Of a stretch of DNA of 64,000 bases, positions 46,922-58,038 are shown piece after piece. The notes under the pieces were generated by a model, which saw nothing but the letters and a program-made list of their open reading frames with translations, was not told where the DNA came from and did not search any database. Each line of letters starts with the position of its first letter. Position 1 is the first letter of the stretch. The stretch is from Arbacia lixula (Eukaryota > Echinodermata > Echinoidea > Arbacioida > Arbaciidae). Position numbers and translations under genes: made by a program. The stretch is from assembly GCA_963669155.1 (NCBI GenBank), contig OZ022577.1, positions 8,604,038-8,668,037 on the forward strand, written 5' to 3'.

Positions 46922-47527
46922 AATGTGGGTCCCACATGGTTGATGCATATTTAAATTTGGGAAGTCCAGTGCTTCATACAGTAATAATAATAATAATGTT
47001 CAGTTCTTGTATAGCGCATAACGTATAGCGCATAGCATCAAGAAAACTTAAATGTGCACAAAATATGGTCGCCCCATTATACTATAATTATATAAAAGAC
47101 TGGAATAGTCTCCCACCAGGCCCAGGCCAGGGATAAAAAAAAACCCTCAATTCCACACAGTCCTTCAAGTCATACCTCGAAAGGTGTCATTCACCAGAGT
47201 AGATTGCACATTGCACGGAAGCGACATGACATCTAGACGATAGTGCTTCTAAGTTCTAAGCAATGTCTGGATTACCCTTTCTGAGATTCTGAAATTCTGA
47301 GAGTGCCAGACTGCAAATTCAATGCATTGCCACTGCACTGGCAATATTGACTGATTCAGTCATGTCACTGTTAGTGATTGTCGTTAGATCTAATCTCAGT
47401 CTACCGTATTCTGTCTGTGCATGATTATGTAACGTTGAAATGATTCACGGTAATATTAAGAACTCTGCAAAACATGTCACCAATGTATAGAAGGGAAAAA
47501 AAGAGAACAACGAAAACCACAATTTAC

Positions 47528-47802
47528 CTGACTTCGCCTTGACTTGTTGATACGATCCCCCGGTAACTGCATGCACAGCTAGCCCGGCGCGGCGCGCGCG
47601 GCGCCGGATGGGATCGGAATGTCACTTTTAATTTTGCTCAAGTCCTGAAATTGTATTGTCTCCCTCTTTCGGCCGTATTCGCGTGCACTAGTGCAGTCCC
47701 GTAAACTGTCCTGTGCGAATGCATAGATGCGAGTATACTAGTAATAGTATAGTACAACTGAGCTGAGCTGAGCTGAGTGGCGGGACGGTTCAAACTGCAA
47801 AG
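47528..47802. promoter_or_regulatory. Divergent TTC8 / MAD2L1BP promoter and 5'UTR exons
   Basis: The minus strand carries a TTC8 5'UTR exon ending at the donor 47526-47527; the plus strand carries the MAD2L1BP start at 47803. Between them is a short, sharply GC-rich segment (47575-47612, CGGCGCGGCGCGCGCGGCGCC) and a GGCGGGA E2F-like core at 47779-47785 next to a GAGCT tandem repeat. The ATG of MAD2L1BP sits in AAGATGGC, a YY1-like context. No TATA box. Start sites are not visible. Confidence 0.6.
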
Positions 47803-49582
47803 ATGGCCAAGAGAATTACAGACGAAGTTTCGTCGTGTAATATTATATTGAACGGTTTGATAACACAAACTCTGAAGAGCAAGATTGTGGTTGAAATTAT
47901 GAAATATCTTTTGTACCATCGGGAGCAGATTCCTTTGCCTTTTGATCAGCTGGATTTCCAATATCAGCGACAGGAAGTAAGTAAATGCCCGTATCATATT
48001 GTGCACTGCCACTGGCGCGGCGCTGGCCGCTGCGCGCTGCTCTTCGCTTGGCCAGCGCGTCGGGCAGGAGCGCTAGTTCATATTCATAAGTCATGTAAGT
48101 GTGTCCATATACTATGGCACTTATTTTATAGATATGAACCTTAAACCTAACCCTGACCCTAATTCTAAACCTAACCCTGACCCTAACCCTAACCCTAGAC
48201 AACTTCTTCACCATTGTCCAAGAAAGTGATTTCTAGGCCTGCATTACTTTAAGTGCCCGTTTAGGCTAGACAGGAATAACCGTCTCATTCAGGGCATTCT
48301 TAATCGAAATGACATTTTTGGATCTAGATAGGGCGTTCAGAGGAGCCAGATGCAATCGCAGAGGATCCAACGTCCTACAGAGACTGATTTTTCGGTCTAG
48401 TTTAGGCCCTCGCCCTCGCAAGCACGCGCCTAGCACGCAGCTAGGTACCCGTGCCTAGCCACCTAGGCTGCCGGCGCCAAAGTATGGATACACTTATGAA
48501 CTAGCGCCCGGGCAGGCCGGTTGCAGATATCTTACTAGCCCAGCGTACAACGCCTAAATATGGGGATCTACAAAAGTTAGACATATCATTATCAAATAGC
48601 TTATAGCTGTGGCTGTCCAACAAATCTGACTAGATGATCCATACTAGACATCAACTAGTTAAGTCCAGTAAGTACCAGTATACACTACATGTCATGTACT
48701 ATAACCTATAACCTATACTATAGCTGCTGCGTGGGAGCAGTCCCTGGGCTAGGGGCTACTATAAACTAGCACAAGTACTAGCACAAGTTCACCCAAGACA
48801 GTATACTTAGTCAGTCTAACAACATTTTAAATAAATGTCCCCATTACCTACCACAATCATGATTTTTTTATTGACAATAGTCAGTAAGCCTTTCCATTCT
48901 GCCTTCCTCTCCAGCAAGGGATTTCCTTATTTATGTTGACCTTATTTATGTTTACAAATCATGACCTACAGGCCTACAGACCTCAGGCCTACAAAAGAAT
49001 TTCACAAAATATGCAACATTACTATCATCCTGTATATCTGCTTGACAATTACAGGCTGGTTCCAGCGGCAAGAAACAAGATCTCTTCAAGAAACGGATGG
49101 CTCAGCTCGTGAGGGAGAGCCAGGAGCTATTTGACGAGGTCGATGCACTCTTTCAGGACACGGATGTCAGTCACCTCATCCTCATGTTTGGCTCCACTGT
49201 CATCAGCCCCAAGGAGGTGTTCCACATACGCTTTGTGAATAATGAACAGACTGCCCCGACACTCTCCCTGAAGTACTGCATGAGGAGCGTTGCTAGGGCG
49301 CTCATAACAAACTCTCCACTGGCTGACAGCCCACTGCCTTCCATCACCAACCTGATCGTCACGGCGCACACGCCACGCTCCTGCACCCCAACTTGGTTCA
49401 AGCCCAAGACGAACTTCCGAGTACCCACGGCTGGGCGGCGGTGCGATATTGAAGTCCATTGTGGGATGATGCACACGACAGTGTCGTCTGAAGATCACAT
49501 CTGGATGCAGGCTCCCATGGGCATCAAGGGACTCAAGGATACCATCTCACAGAAAGCTCCCTCTAGTCTTTGGGCCAGTTGA
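47803..49582 (+). CDS. MAD2L1BP: MAD2L1BP / p31comet, spindle checkpoint silencing protein
   Basis: p31comet has a Mad2-like HORMA fold, binds closed Mad2 and presents it to the TRIP13 ATPase, disassembling checkpoint complexes. Two exons, 47803-47976 and 49055-49582, join in phase 0 (GAA then GTAAGT; ACAG then GCTGG) and give 233 residues; the human protein is about 274. Matching features: KYLLYHREQIPLPFDQL in exon 1; SHLILMFGSTVISPKEVFHI, then TWFKPKTNFRVPTAGRRCDI and the C-terminal DHIWMQAPMGIKGLKD, corresponding to the family's W-F-R-P-K-x-N-Y-R-V-P and Y-I-W-F-Q-A-P signatures. The extra tail SQKAPSSLWAS follows. The 1.08-kb intron carries nested MITEs. Stop at 49580-49582. Confidence 0.9.
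48069..48508. mobile_element. 440-bp MITE with 8-bp target duplication, in MAD2L1BP intron
   Basis: Flanked by CGGGCAGG on both sides (48061-48068 and 48509-48516). Ends GCGCTAGTTCAT (48070-48081) and ATGAACTAGCGC (48496-48507) are perfect inverted repeats. The interior has telomere-like CCCTAA repeats (48143-48200). An 8-bp duplication is typical of hAT-type elements. A second element is nested inside. Confidence 0.88.
48267..48399 (-). mobile_element. 133-bp MITE nested in the 440-bp element (family C, copy 3)
   Basis: Flanked by perfect GTTTAGGC duplications (48259-48266, 48400-48407); termini TAGACAGGAAT and TTTTCGGTCTA. Its core is the inverse of 26678-26825 and 46812-46921. The nested target duplication shows it inserted after the 440-bp element. 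Confidence 0.88.
48722..48765. repeat. Short palindromic repeat, copy 3
   Basis: Contains TGGGAGCAGTCCCTGGGCTA; related palindromes with TAGCCCTGGGACTGCTCC are at 29668-29716 and 31071-31125. Possibly the terminal hairpin of an unrecognised element. Confidence 0.55.
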
Positions 49583-51000
49583 TGTCCGACTCGGTTCCGT
49601 GACTGACCACAGTACCAGTATTCTTAAATCTCTAATATATCCTTGATTTTATCTAGACAACTGTACCGGTAGATCATGTCTTTGTATCACATGTACCTTG
49701 TATTACATTCTCAAATCAATTTTTCAGAGCTCTTTAATAGCCTTGCTGAAATTGTTTTATTTATTTGGATTTAAAGGATCTGTCTTGATATTTGATGGAT
49801 ATGTATTGTGTGTGTGACATTGTATATGATTAGATTTATTTTAAGTACAAAGTACTGGGCAGTCTGCATCAATATCTTAATTGTCATTCATACTTCCTAA
49901 GTCCCCAGCCATTATTCATATATTCATCATGGAGTTCATAAAGTAGGACTATATATCTTGAGTTTGAATGCACTCTACTTATATTTTATAGCTTTGTAAT
50001 ACTGGTACATTTTTGTACCTTTGTAGTCATAAACCTTGATGTAGAGTATCTCATTGCAATCACTTAGAGTACCAGGTTGTGACATATGAGTATGTTATTG
50101 TCAAGTCAACTGGTTCTAAACAGTTAGGGTAGAGCAAACATTGGTGATCACACCAAGGACTGTCATTAGGATGCCCGGCACAGGCCCACTAAACAACGTC
50201 GAATCAGTGAAAGTCTTGCTTGAGTAATGTCATTTAGAACCAGAAACCTGCATAACAATGACCATGACAACACCATTTCGGTACTCTTTATTATGAACGT
50301 GTCATCACATTTAAGGACAACATATAGGAAGGGCATGAGGCAGCTCATGACTGCTGGATGCTCACCTTTCTAAATGTTGCATGTATGTTGTTACCTTGTT
50401 ATACAAATATGCAAATCAGTGATGAAAATACTTCCGGGTTCAGGCTCAGCGCAATTTAACTCCTGCAATAAAAAAAAAAGCCCCAGCAAAAATTCAAAGA
50501 ACCTAGTTTCATATTTTATTGGGTGTAATGCAAGGTATAGTTTAGGGTGTCGGTCTCATCAAATCGAGCTTGAAAAAAAGGCTCCACAGATATTTGCTTT
50601 TGTTTTTGTTATTTCAGTTAAAACATGTTTAAATAATGTGCTCCAGTAAAGTTGTAAATGGTAGCGCAATGAATTTGTTCCACGCAACCGTGGCATGTAT
50701 TCTTTAAGTCATAACAAGTCCAAGTTAGAAGAACAAGACTGTACACACTAATATCAGTACAGTACAGTCCATCTGAGCAATATCTTATTGAGAAATGAAA
50801 CGAGTCAAAATCATAAAGGAATAGTCCATACAAAGATTACCTTATTTTAACTAAGATATGTACATTGTAGTTAGCACAACAAATTTATGGGCATCAAAAC
50901 AATTTTGAATCACAGAAATGTTGGTGCAATAACAAGCAATTTTCACTGAAATCTGAAAAATCCTAAACAAAATGATACAATGTACAAGCTTCAGAGTCTA
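49583..51000. other. MAD2L1BP 3' flank; no other gene seen
   Basis: Presumably 3'UTR followed by intergenic AT-rich DNA. Short reading frames on both strands have no recognisable similarity. Confidence 0.5.
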
Positions 51001-51260
51001 TTAACCCATTGCTCAGGATTAGATTTTCAGGCCTTGTGAACCCCGGTCCTGTTCGGATATCAATAGTTGCATGGAACTGCAGTACTTAACCAAAGGGGTG
51101 TGGCTTAATTGCGCCCGACAAGGAATTTGAAATTTATTCATACATGTAGCCTGCCATCTATTATCAATACAGCAGATTACCCAGGAGCCTTTGTGCTCAG
51201 TATCTGAGTACCAGTAAAGATAAGCCAGCCAAAAAATATGCGGCCCAGAAAAGAATGTTT
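51001..51260 (+). repeat. Interspersed repeat family A, copy 4 (most complete)
   Basis: Starts TTAACCCATTGCTCAGGATT, continues GTGAACCCCGGTCCTGTTCG, GGGGTGTGGCTTAATTGCGC, AGCCTGCCATCTATTATCAA and CTCAGTATCTGAGT. Not interrupted, so it is the best guide to the family consensus. Confidence 0.8.
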
Positions 51261-54200
51261 AATATGAAGGATGTAACAATTTTCTCAAAATTTTGTTACA
51301 TATCAACTCATACAGTGTACTAACAGTCTGAGTGCAGCTTGATTTTCCTACGGTGAAATGATGCAGCAGAAGGTATGTACTGTTTACAGTATCCTTGATA
51401 AACAAAGGGGAGCATGATTCCACCTCAGTTTAAGGAGCATGTTATCTGATTGGTTCAGAGTACTTAGAACAAAGTTTCAACCCTTTGACACAGTGTATAG
51501 TACCGTACTTTAAGCTTACATGTAGTAGACTGATTTATAGTGCTTTTTCTTGCATAAATTGGTGGTGACAATTTGTACAATCAAAATGTCTTCAGTATAT
51601 TTAAATTGTTATATCAACAGTTGTAAAACTGCCATGACTGCCATTTCCCATGTCACAGTACTTTATCTGCATGGAGTGCACACCTTTTGCAATGCATATC
51701 AAGTGACAAATGGCCATGATTGTCTCGAATGGAAAAGTCATGAATGCAGCATGTATGGTTGTGGTTTATACATGTATCATATTTACTAATTAAATGATGA
51801 ATGGAAAAGACAATGGTTTAGGAATGTACAACTTACAATGTATAACCACATTCAAGCATTACAAAAATCCAGTTAATCAACCTAATGTAATTTTTTTTAT
51901 TGTATAACATCAAACATCAAACAGTTGGTCATAACAAAAACTCTGAAAATTCATTTGAATTCTTATGTACACTGTATTTTTTTTTTGGAATTATGTATTT
52001 CTTCATTCTTTTTATTGAAAATTGTCACTGACCACTTTTCAACCATGATTAGCATAAAATTAATCTATCACAATGAGTAAATGGAAAAATAATTAGGCTT
52101 ATATGAGCTTTGTGAGCACTGTTTTTCATAAGAAATGGACACAAAATTGTGCACATTTTGGGATGACATGCATTTTCATGCATATGGTCACAAGATTAAG
52201 GAAGATGTCATTCATTCATTTGACAGTATTACTATTATCCATAAAGAATGATTAAGAATCCCAATCAAATTCACACAAACCAGTATTTAATCATTATCTG
52301 AGTTCATGTCAGCAAACCCAACTCACAAGCAGTACAAATACAGTACATCACACAAACACAAATAACAAACCAAAGCAAATTGCATGTATTTTTATATATT
52401 TTTGTTTATTATTGTCGAAGCATAGTACATGTATTGATCGCTCCCATCATGTCACATGCTGACAGCAACTAGAGAGAGAGACAGATGGAGATTCATTTTC
52501 ATAGTTTACAATGTACAGCAGGATTAAGGTGGAAAATGCACATTGCATAATGATTTACAGATTGCACAAACTTAGCACAGGCTAAATCTTAAATGTAGGG
52601 AAAATGAGAGTAGATATTTGTGACAAGTGCAATATGAACCACTGGCATTGGTAAAATGAATCTAGCAAGAATGTACACCTATGTTTGCTTGTTAAACACA
52701 GACTTGCGTTTATTCTGCCCAAATGAGGGTGGAAATCTGACACGAGTACAGGTACATGTACATGTATTATACATGTAGTAATTAGTAACAAAGTAAACAT
52801 TTCATGCAACTGAATGAATCAACATTCTGCAAAAAAAAAAAAAACTGACTGAGCTGAGCAACCTCACCTTTTAATTTTCTATTTCTGTTTTGTGACTTCA
52901 GCTTAAGGATTTAAAAAGCCCATAATCTGGACAAGGAAATGTGTGAATTAAACAATGATTTGTTAGCCTATAGGGCAACCTACATGTATTTTCATCTATC
53001 CAGCGTTTCTGAATGTAAACTTGTGTAAGTCTGTTGAAATGTCAGTCCTGAAACCAGAAGTTTTCATTCCATCTCTGATATGGGGTATACAATTTTGTCC
53101 TTCAGTTTATTGTTTGGATTGCATGTAAACAGACTTTTCATTACCGGTAAGTGCCTTATTCTATTAATAGTATTAAGATATAATGTGGAAAGGTCCATTG
53201 TTTATTACCTCCACAAGATCCCATTTATATGCAGCATTAGCTGGATTGGATGTACATGTAGTTTTATTTTGAATTACCCTTATTTAACCTCAATGTCAGA
53301 ATTATGCTGTATTATGGTACAGATGTACAAATAGCACTGACTTAATAATTTTAAGTTAAGGGTAAACAACTCTTGTTAGTGTGAAATTCACTTTCACTCT
53401 ATAAGTACCCAAGTAATAAGTCACACATTTAAGATATGATTTGTGTCACAAGAACCTGTATTGTATTTGACTCTCGATGGTAACCTTTTGTTATCACTCT
53501 TTAGAAAAGGAAACAAATTGAATACAATTTTGAAGTTATTTTTAATACATATGCCCGATATGCTTAATACATGTACAGGTATTTGTGGAGAGAGAATTGC
53601 TGCTGTGTTTTAATTTATATAATCACATTTTTAAAATGATACATGATTACCTTTTGCCTCAAATTAACATCTTCTATCATGTTGGACAATAAAGATGAAT
53701 TTAATTTCTTGCAACTCCATGTACATGTGTGTTCCTTATTCTGGTCATGCAGCAGAACTTTGCATGAGAGTCAAGAGGCAACGTATTGCATTGTACATGT
53801 ACATGTACACGGACAACTCATACATCAACATCTCATACGGTCATGTACAGTACATGCATGGAACACAGGGGATATATATGTGGTACAGTCAGGCTTTTCT
53901 TTCTTTGGAAGCAAATCACAGACGATAAAAAATTTGAAAAATCATAAATCATTAAACCTTTTTGTATCTTACTTGTGCTTAGAAGTTTCACAGTATCTCC
54001 TTTATGAATCATCGGTGTACAGTAGAAAAGCTAATTATTAATTAAGCAGTATAGGAAATTACAGCGTGTTTATTTTCACAAACATGAGACAAAGCTGTCC
54101 ATGAGTGTTTGCACATTTTCAAGGGCATTCTTCCAAATCTGAACATCAAAACCTTTGAAAGTTGATTATATTGCCCAATATTAGTCAAATTGTCTCCAAA

Positions 54201-54289
54201 TGCAAATTTGTTTGAATTTACTCCTCTGTTATCTGGGAATTATCTCCCACTGCTCTGTAGATGTTATCCTTCTGGGGTGGAATGAAATG
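51261..54289. other. Intergenic AT-rich stretch, nothing recognised
   Basis: Repeated TACATGTA-type strings, no reading frame with recognisable similarity and no clear repeat ends. Confidence 0.5.
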
Positions 54290-54480
54290 CTCACTAAGAA
54301 ATGTTAGCCTAACTACAGGTTTCTTCTCAATGGTATTCCAAAATCTCCCTAAACTTTCCTCCTAAATCCCCTGCTAAGTTTTCTCCTAGCTTTATTGAAA
54401 TTTAGTCAAATTACATGTAGTAAATTAGCATCGTATGAGGACATGGAATACCAATTTGGCCTCTCTAAAATGCCACCCCT
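54290..54480. repeat. Divergent relative of the 40303-40898 foldback element
   Basis: Contains ATGGTATTCCAAAATCTCCC, CCTCCTAAATCCCCTGCTAA, GTTTTCTCCTAGC and ends GGAATACCAATTTGGCCTCT, in the same order as the element in TTC8. Confidence 0.65.
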
Positions 54481-56047
54481 TTTACACAAGTATTCTGAGT
54501 CATGAAATTTGCAGTGCTCTCTGTTCCTGCCCAATGGTGGGTACTCAGTCGACAGGACTTTTGTCCCATAAATGTATGTCAACACAAGTGTTACATTTCA
54601 TGCAATGGTGAAGGTGTCTCTGAGCCTAAAAATAAGCCCCCAAATGAGCCAAAACTTTCCAATTACCCTTTCATCATCGGTGAAACTGAATTTCTGCAGA
54701 GATAACAAATTTTTGGAAGCAAATATAAAAAAATATTCACAATTATAAATACATGAATTTAATGTCTCATAATAATTAAAGTCGATCACTTCAGAGTTAG
54801 ATCTGCATCATTGGTTTAAACAATTTAAGTACTGATCTCAAATTAGTTATAGTACCGTGCCATTTCGATATATTACAACACTAAGCATACATTTCAAATA
54901 ACACATAAAGCTCTTATTTACAAGACGACTGATAACTGGTACATTTACATTAAAGAGTTGTATGTATACATGATAAACAACATTCAATTGGTAAACTTTG
55001 GTTATTCCCGTATTATACACGTCATTTCCACTTATCCATTCAATATACAATATGCATTTGTACATCCTCATCAGCATCCATTAGTTTTGCACATCAAACC
55101 ACATAAAACACAATTCTACAGATAGATTTGTCATTCCCATGATTTACAATATATGTTCATTTCTAAGAATTGGAAATATTGTCAAGAGGAAATAATGTTT
55201 GTTAATATTTGCCAAAGACAGAGCATAAAACGAGACCTAAATACTACATTTCAGAAGTCACTTTAATCTTACACATCTCGATGAGTATGGCCAATTAAAA
55301 ACAAAATGTTTACACACCTTTGAAGGAAAGGATGTTGCTTGGCAGTGTCAGCATATTGCATACCTCACTCAAAATTCAAATGTTTGAAAAGAAAGTTAAA
55401 ATATACATGTAGTATATTTCATACATGTAGGCCTTCTCTTTTAAATATATAAATCAAGCTACATGTACTCTATAAACTTCAATGTTGTTTGTAACACATT
55501 GGATGGATTGACAATAATATAATGGAAAAGAATGCCTAGTGTTGGGTATGAGTAAGAATAAACCGAGAAATCCCTATTGTGTATAATTCCCATAACATTA
55601 ATATTTGATAATTAATCTAACACCTAAAGAAAGGGTTTTGTCATAATCGTTCTCATTTTAAAACCATTGCTATTTTTATATCACATTTCTCTTGTTCATT
55701 CATGATTTTCTTGATGTTAAAATTCATTTTTGTAGGGAACACCCATTTTGTGACCATGTTTATCAATCAACCTCATCAGCACTCTAAGAATTGTACAATA
55801 TTGGGATTGCACTATCAAATATGTCAGAATGATGGATATAGACCATTGACCACTATCAATAATACGGAACTGCCTATGTTTCTATGGTTATGGTACCAAC
55901 TCCATTTTTTAACTATGGACATGAGGCAAATATTGGTGATCTGATGATAATTAATATCAAAGGACAGATCATTCAACAATTGTCACTTGCCATCAACACA
56001 CTGCTGTCCCCTACAGGCTACGACAAAAACCTTGAAGAAGTAATCCC
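54481..56047. other. Intergenic AT-rich stretch, nothing recognised
   Basis: No convincing gene, repeat end or structured element found. Confidence 0.5.
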
Positions 56048-56571
56048 TTAAAGACAGCCCGTCCCTTTTTCAGATCACCACAAAACCATCAAAACATTGG
56101 CAAAACATATAGAGAAGTGTTAGCAAGCTGTATTTTCCTAATTTGAGACTGTAAAATTTGTAAAATTCAAATAATGCACGTAAACAACGTCTGATTCATA
56201 GTCTTTACCTCAGGCTCTTAGCAGTTTGTGTTGAAATATCTGCTTTATTGATTAATCTGTTTATTAAATTTTAAAATGCATTATGAAAAAAATTGTTCTA
56301 TAGAAGGAATAATTTCCAAAGTTTGGTAATTACTCGTAAAATTAGGATTTCACACATGCATAATAACCACATAGATACTGTGACAAAGACTAATACTTTT
56401 TCGTAGTACGAAAAAAGTCGTTTGACATTTAACGGCTGAAATTTTTACATACACAGAAAGCTTCAACATGCTATATTCTAAGAAATGGTCTTGAATCATA
56501 CTTTCTTCAATTTACGATCGTGATAGACGATTTCAAATCTTAAGCTTGCAAAAGGGACGGACAATCTTTAA
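56048..56571 (-). mobile_element. TTAA-flanked nonautonomous DNA transposon, copy 2 (524 bp)
   Basis: Reverse-orientation copy of 21599-22129, with TTAA at 56048-56051 and 56568-56571 and ends reading AGACAGCCCGTCCCTTTTTC and, reversed, AGATTGTCCGTCCCTTTT. The two copies are alike over almost their whole length. No transposase. Confidence 0.8.
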
Positions 56572-58038
56572 GCAGCTCTTCCAAGCTAAACTGGGATACC
56601 TGATGCAAGGAAAAGACATCGTTGTATGAAGCAAGGGCTTGTGTATGAGCACCCATTTTGCATGTTCAACTCCATGAAAATACAAATAAAGGCAGTGACA
56701 TAAGCAATATATTGCATGATGCTTATTTTGCTATGGCTATTCTTATCTGCCAACAAACATAAAAACACACACATGGGCCTATACTGCAATATAGTGGTAA
56801 CTAGCTCCTGGCATGGTCACAAAGTGCCTTCACATACATGTACACTGGTAATGCTGTGTTGATCTCAGGACAGATGACACATTGGAAATGCTGATCTTTT
56901 TAGGCCAAATTCAAACAAGGCAAAAGGAGAGGCAAGACTGGATAATGTGCTCATCGTTACAGTAGTGTACATGTACAATGCGTAATATTGTTAAAGCAGA
57001 ACGTCTGAAGCCATTTGATCAATAATATCCATACACACATTAATATCTTCTGTTCAGTCTGATACACTTTACATACATGTAGTTACTATATTACATTTCA
57101 CCATGGCAAATGAGCTGGGGATTATTCCCACAACACTGCATACATACTGTCTTTTACGGTTTAAAACATTCACACATTCTACCTCACTACACTTCAATCG
57201 TGTCACATATGATATGATTTTGCCAAGTTCACCAAACGTTCACATTTTCAATTGTGTATTTGTACATCATAGGAGATGTATTATCAACGCAATTTCCTCT
57301 ACACATTAAATGTTCAAAGTAAAGTTCAGTTAAAAGTGCTGGAAACAACTGAGCAACCTACACAGAACTTGTTTAAGACTGGGAGGTATCATAAATATTC
57401 ACCACAACAAAAATGCAAGGTGTTTGTTCGAAGTACAATAGCTTTCTCGTGACCCATTTGAGGTTCTGCGACAGCTGGCTATGTAAAATCACGATAAAAC
57501 AAAAGCTAAGAAACAGTTTGTATAGAGTGTTGACGTGAGGACTACCTTATACATCAAGCACAGGTTTAAATCCTGTGTACATTCTGCATATGCAGTATTT
57601 CTCCTGAAGAAGACATTTCTTCAAGAATATAGTAACTGCACTCACTATAAAGGGTTCTTGTGAACTTGCAAAAACATTGCTCATGCAATAACCACAATGC
57701 CGGCATGACTGCATGTAGACTCATGAGAAGGCTCATGGTATGAACGTCTCGTGAAGATATGAAGATATTCGCATGGCAGGGAACTTTTTTTTGTGATTCC
57801 GTTCTTTACCGACGAGAGGTGCTGAAACTTGGAAGATGGCTTCTACTAGAGCTGGATCCATGGAAAACAAAACAAATGCATAAGGTCCTCCTCTTCTTAA
57901 ATCAAAATTTTAGCCGCAGACTATCGGCTAGCGTCTTTGCCTCTCAGAGTTGTTTTCAGTCAGAGGTTCATAGTCGCGATACTTAGATCAGTTTCTTAGA
58001 GTTCTGTCTCCTGGTTCTATCTCCATGTCAGGCAGACT
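56572..58038. other. Probable 3'UTR/flank of the downstream minus-strand gene
   Basis: Directly beyond the stop codon of the unrecognised minus-strand gene. The plus-strand frame at 57759-57986 has no known similarity and is probably chance. Confidence 0.4.

Larger units (their letters stand above)
42928..47527 (-). other. TTC8 first intron, repeat-rich
   Basis: Bounded by the acceptor at 42928-42929 and a good donor (CAG then GTAAATT) at 47526-47527. Contains the CGGCCGTAG-rich block, the assembly gap, a Penelope-like fragment, a poly-C run (45750-45769), an 80-bp-arm foldback and two family C/other short repeats. No additional exon seen. Confidence 0.55.

Noticed and set aside
57759..57986. 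75-codon plus-strand frame as a gene
   Set aside because: No similarity, no splice context, and it overlaps the likely 3'UTR of the minus-strand gene.
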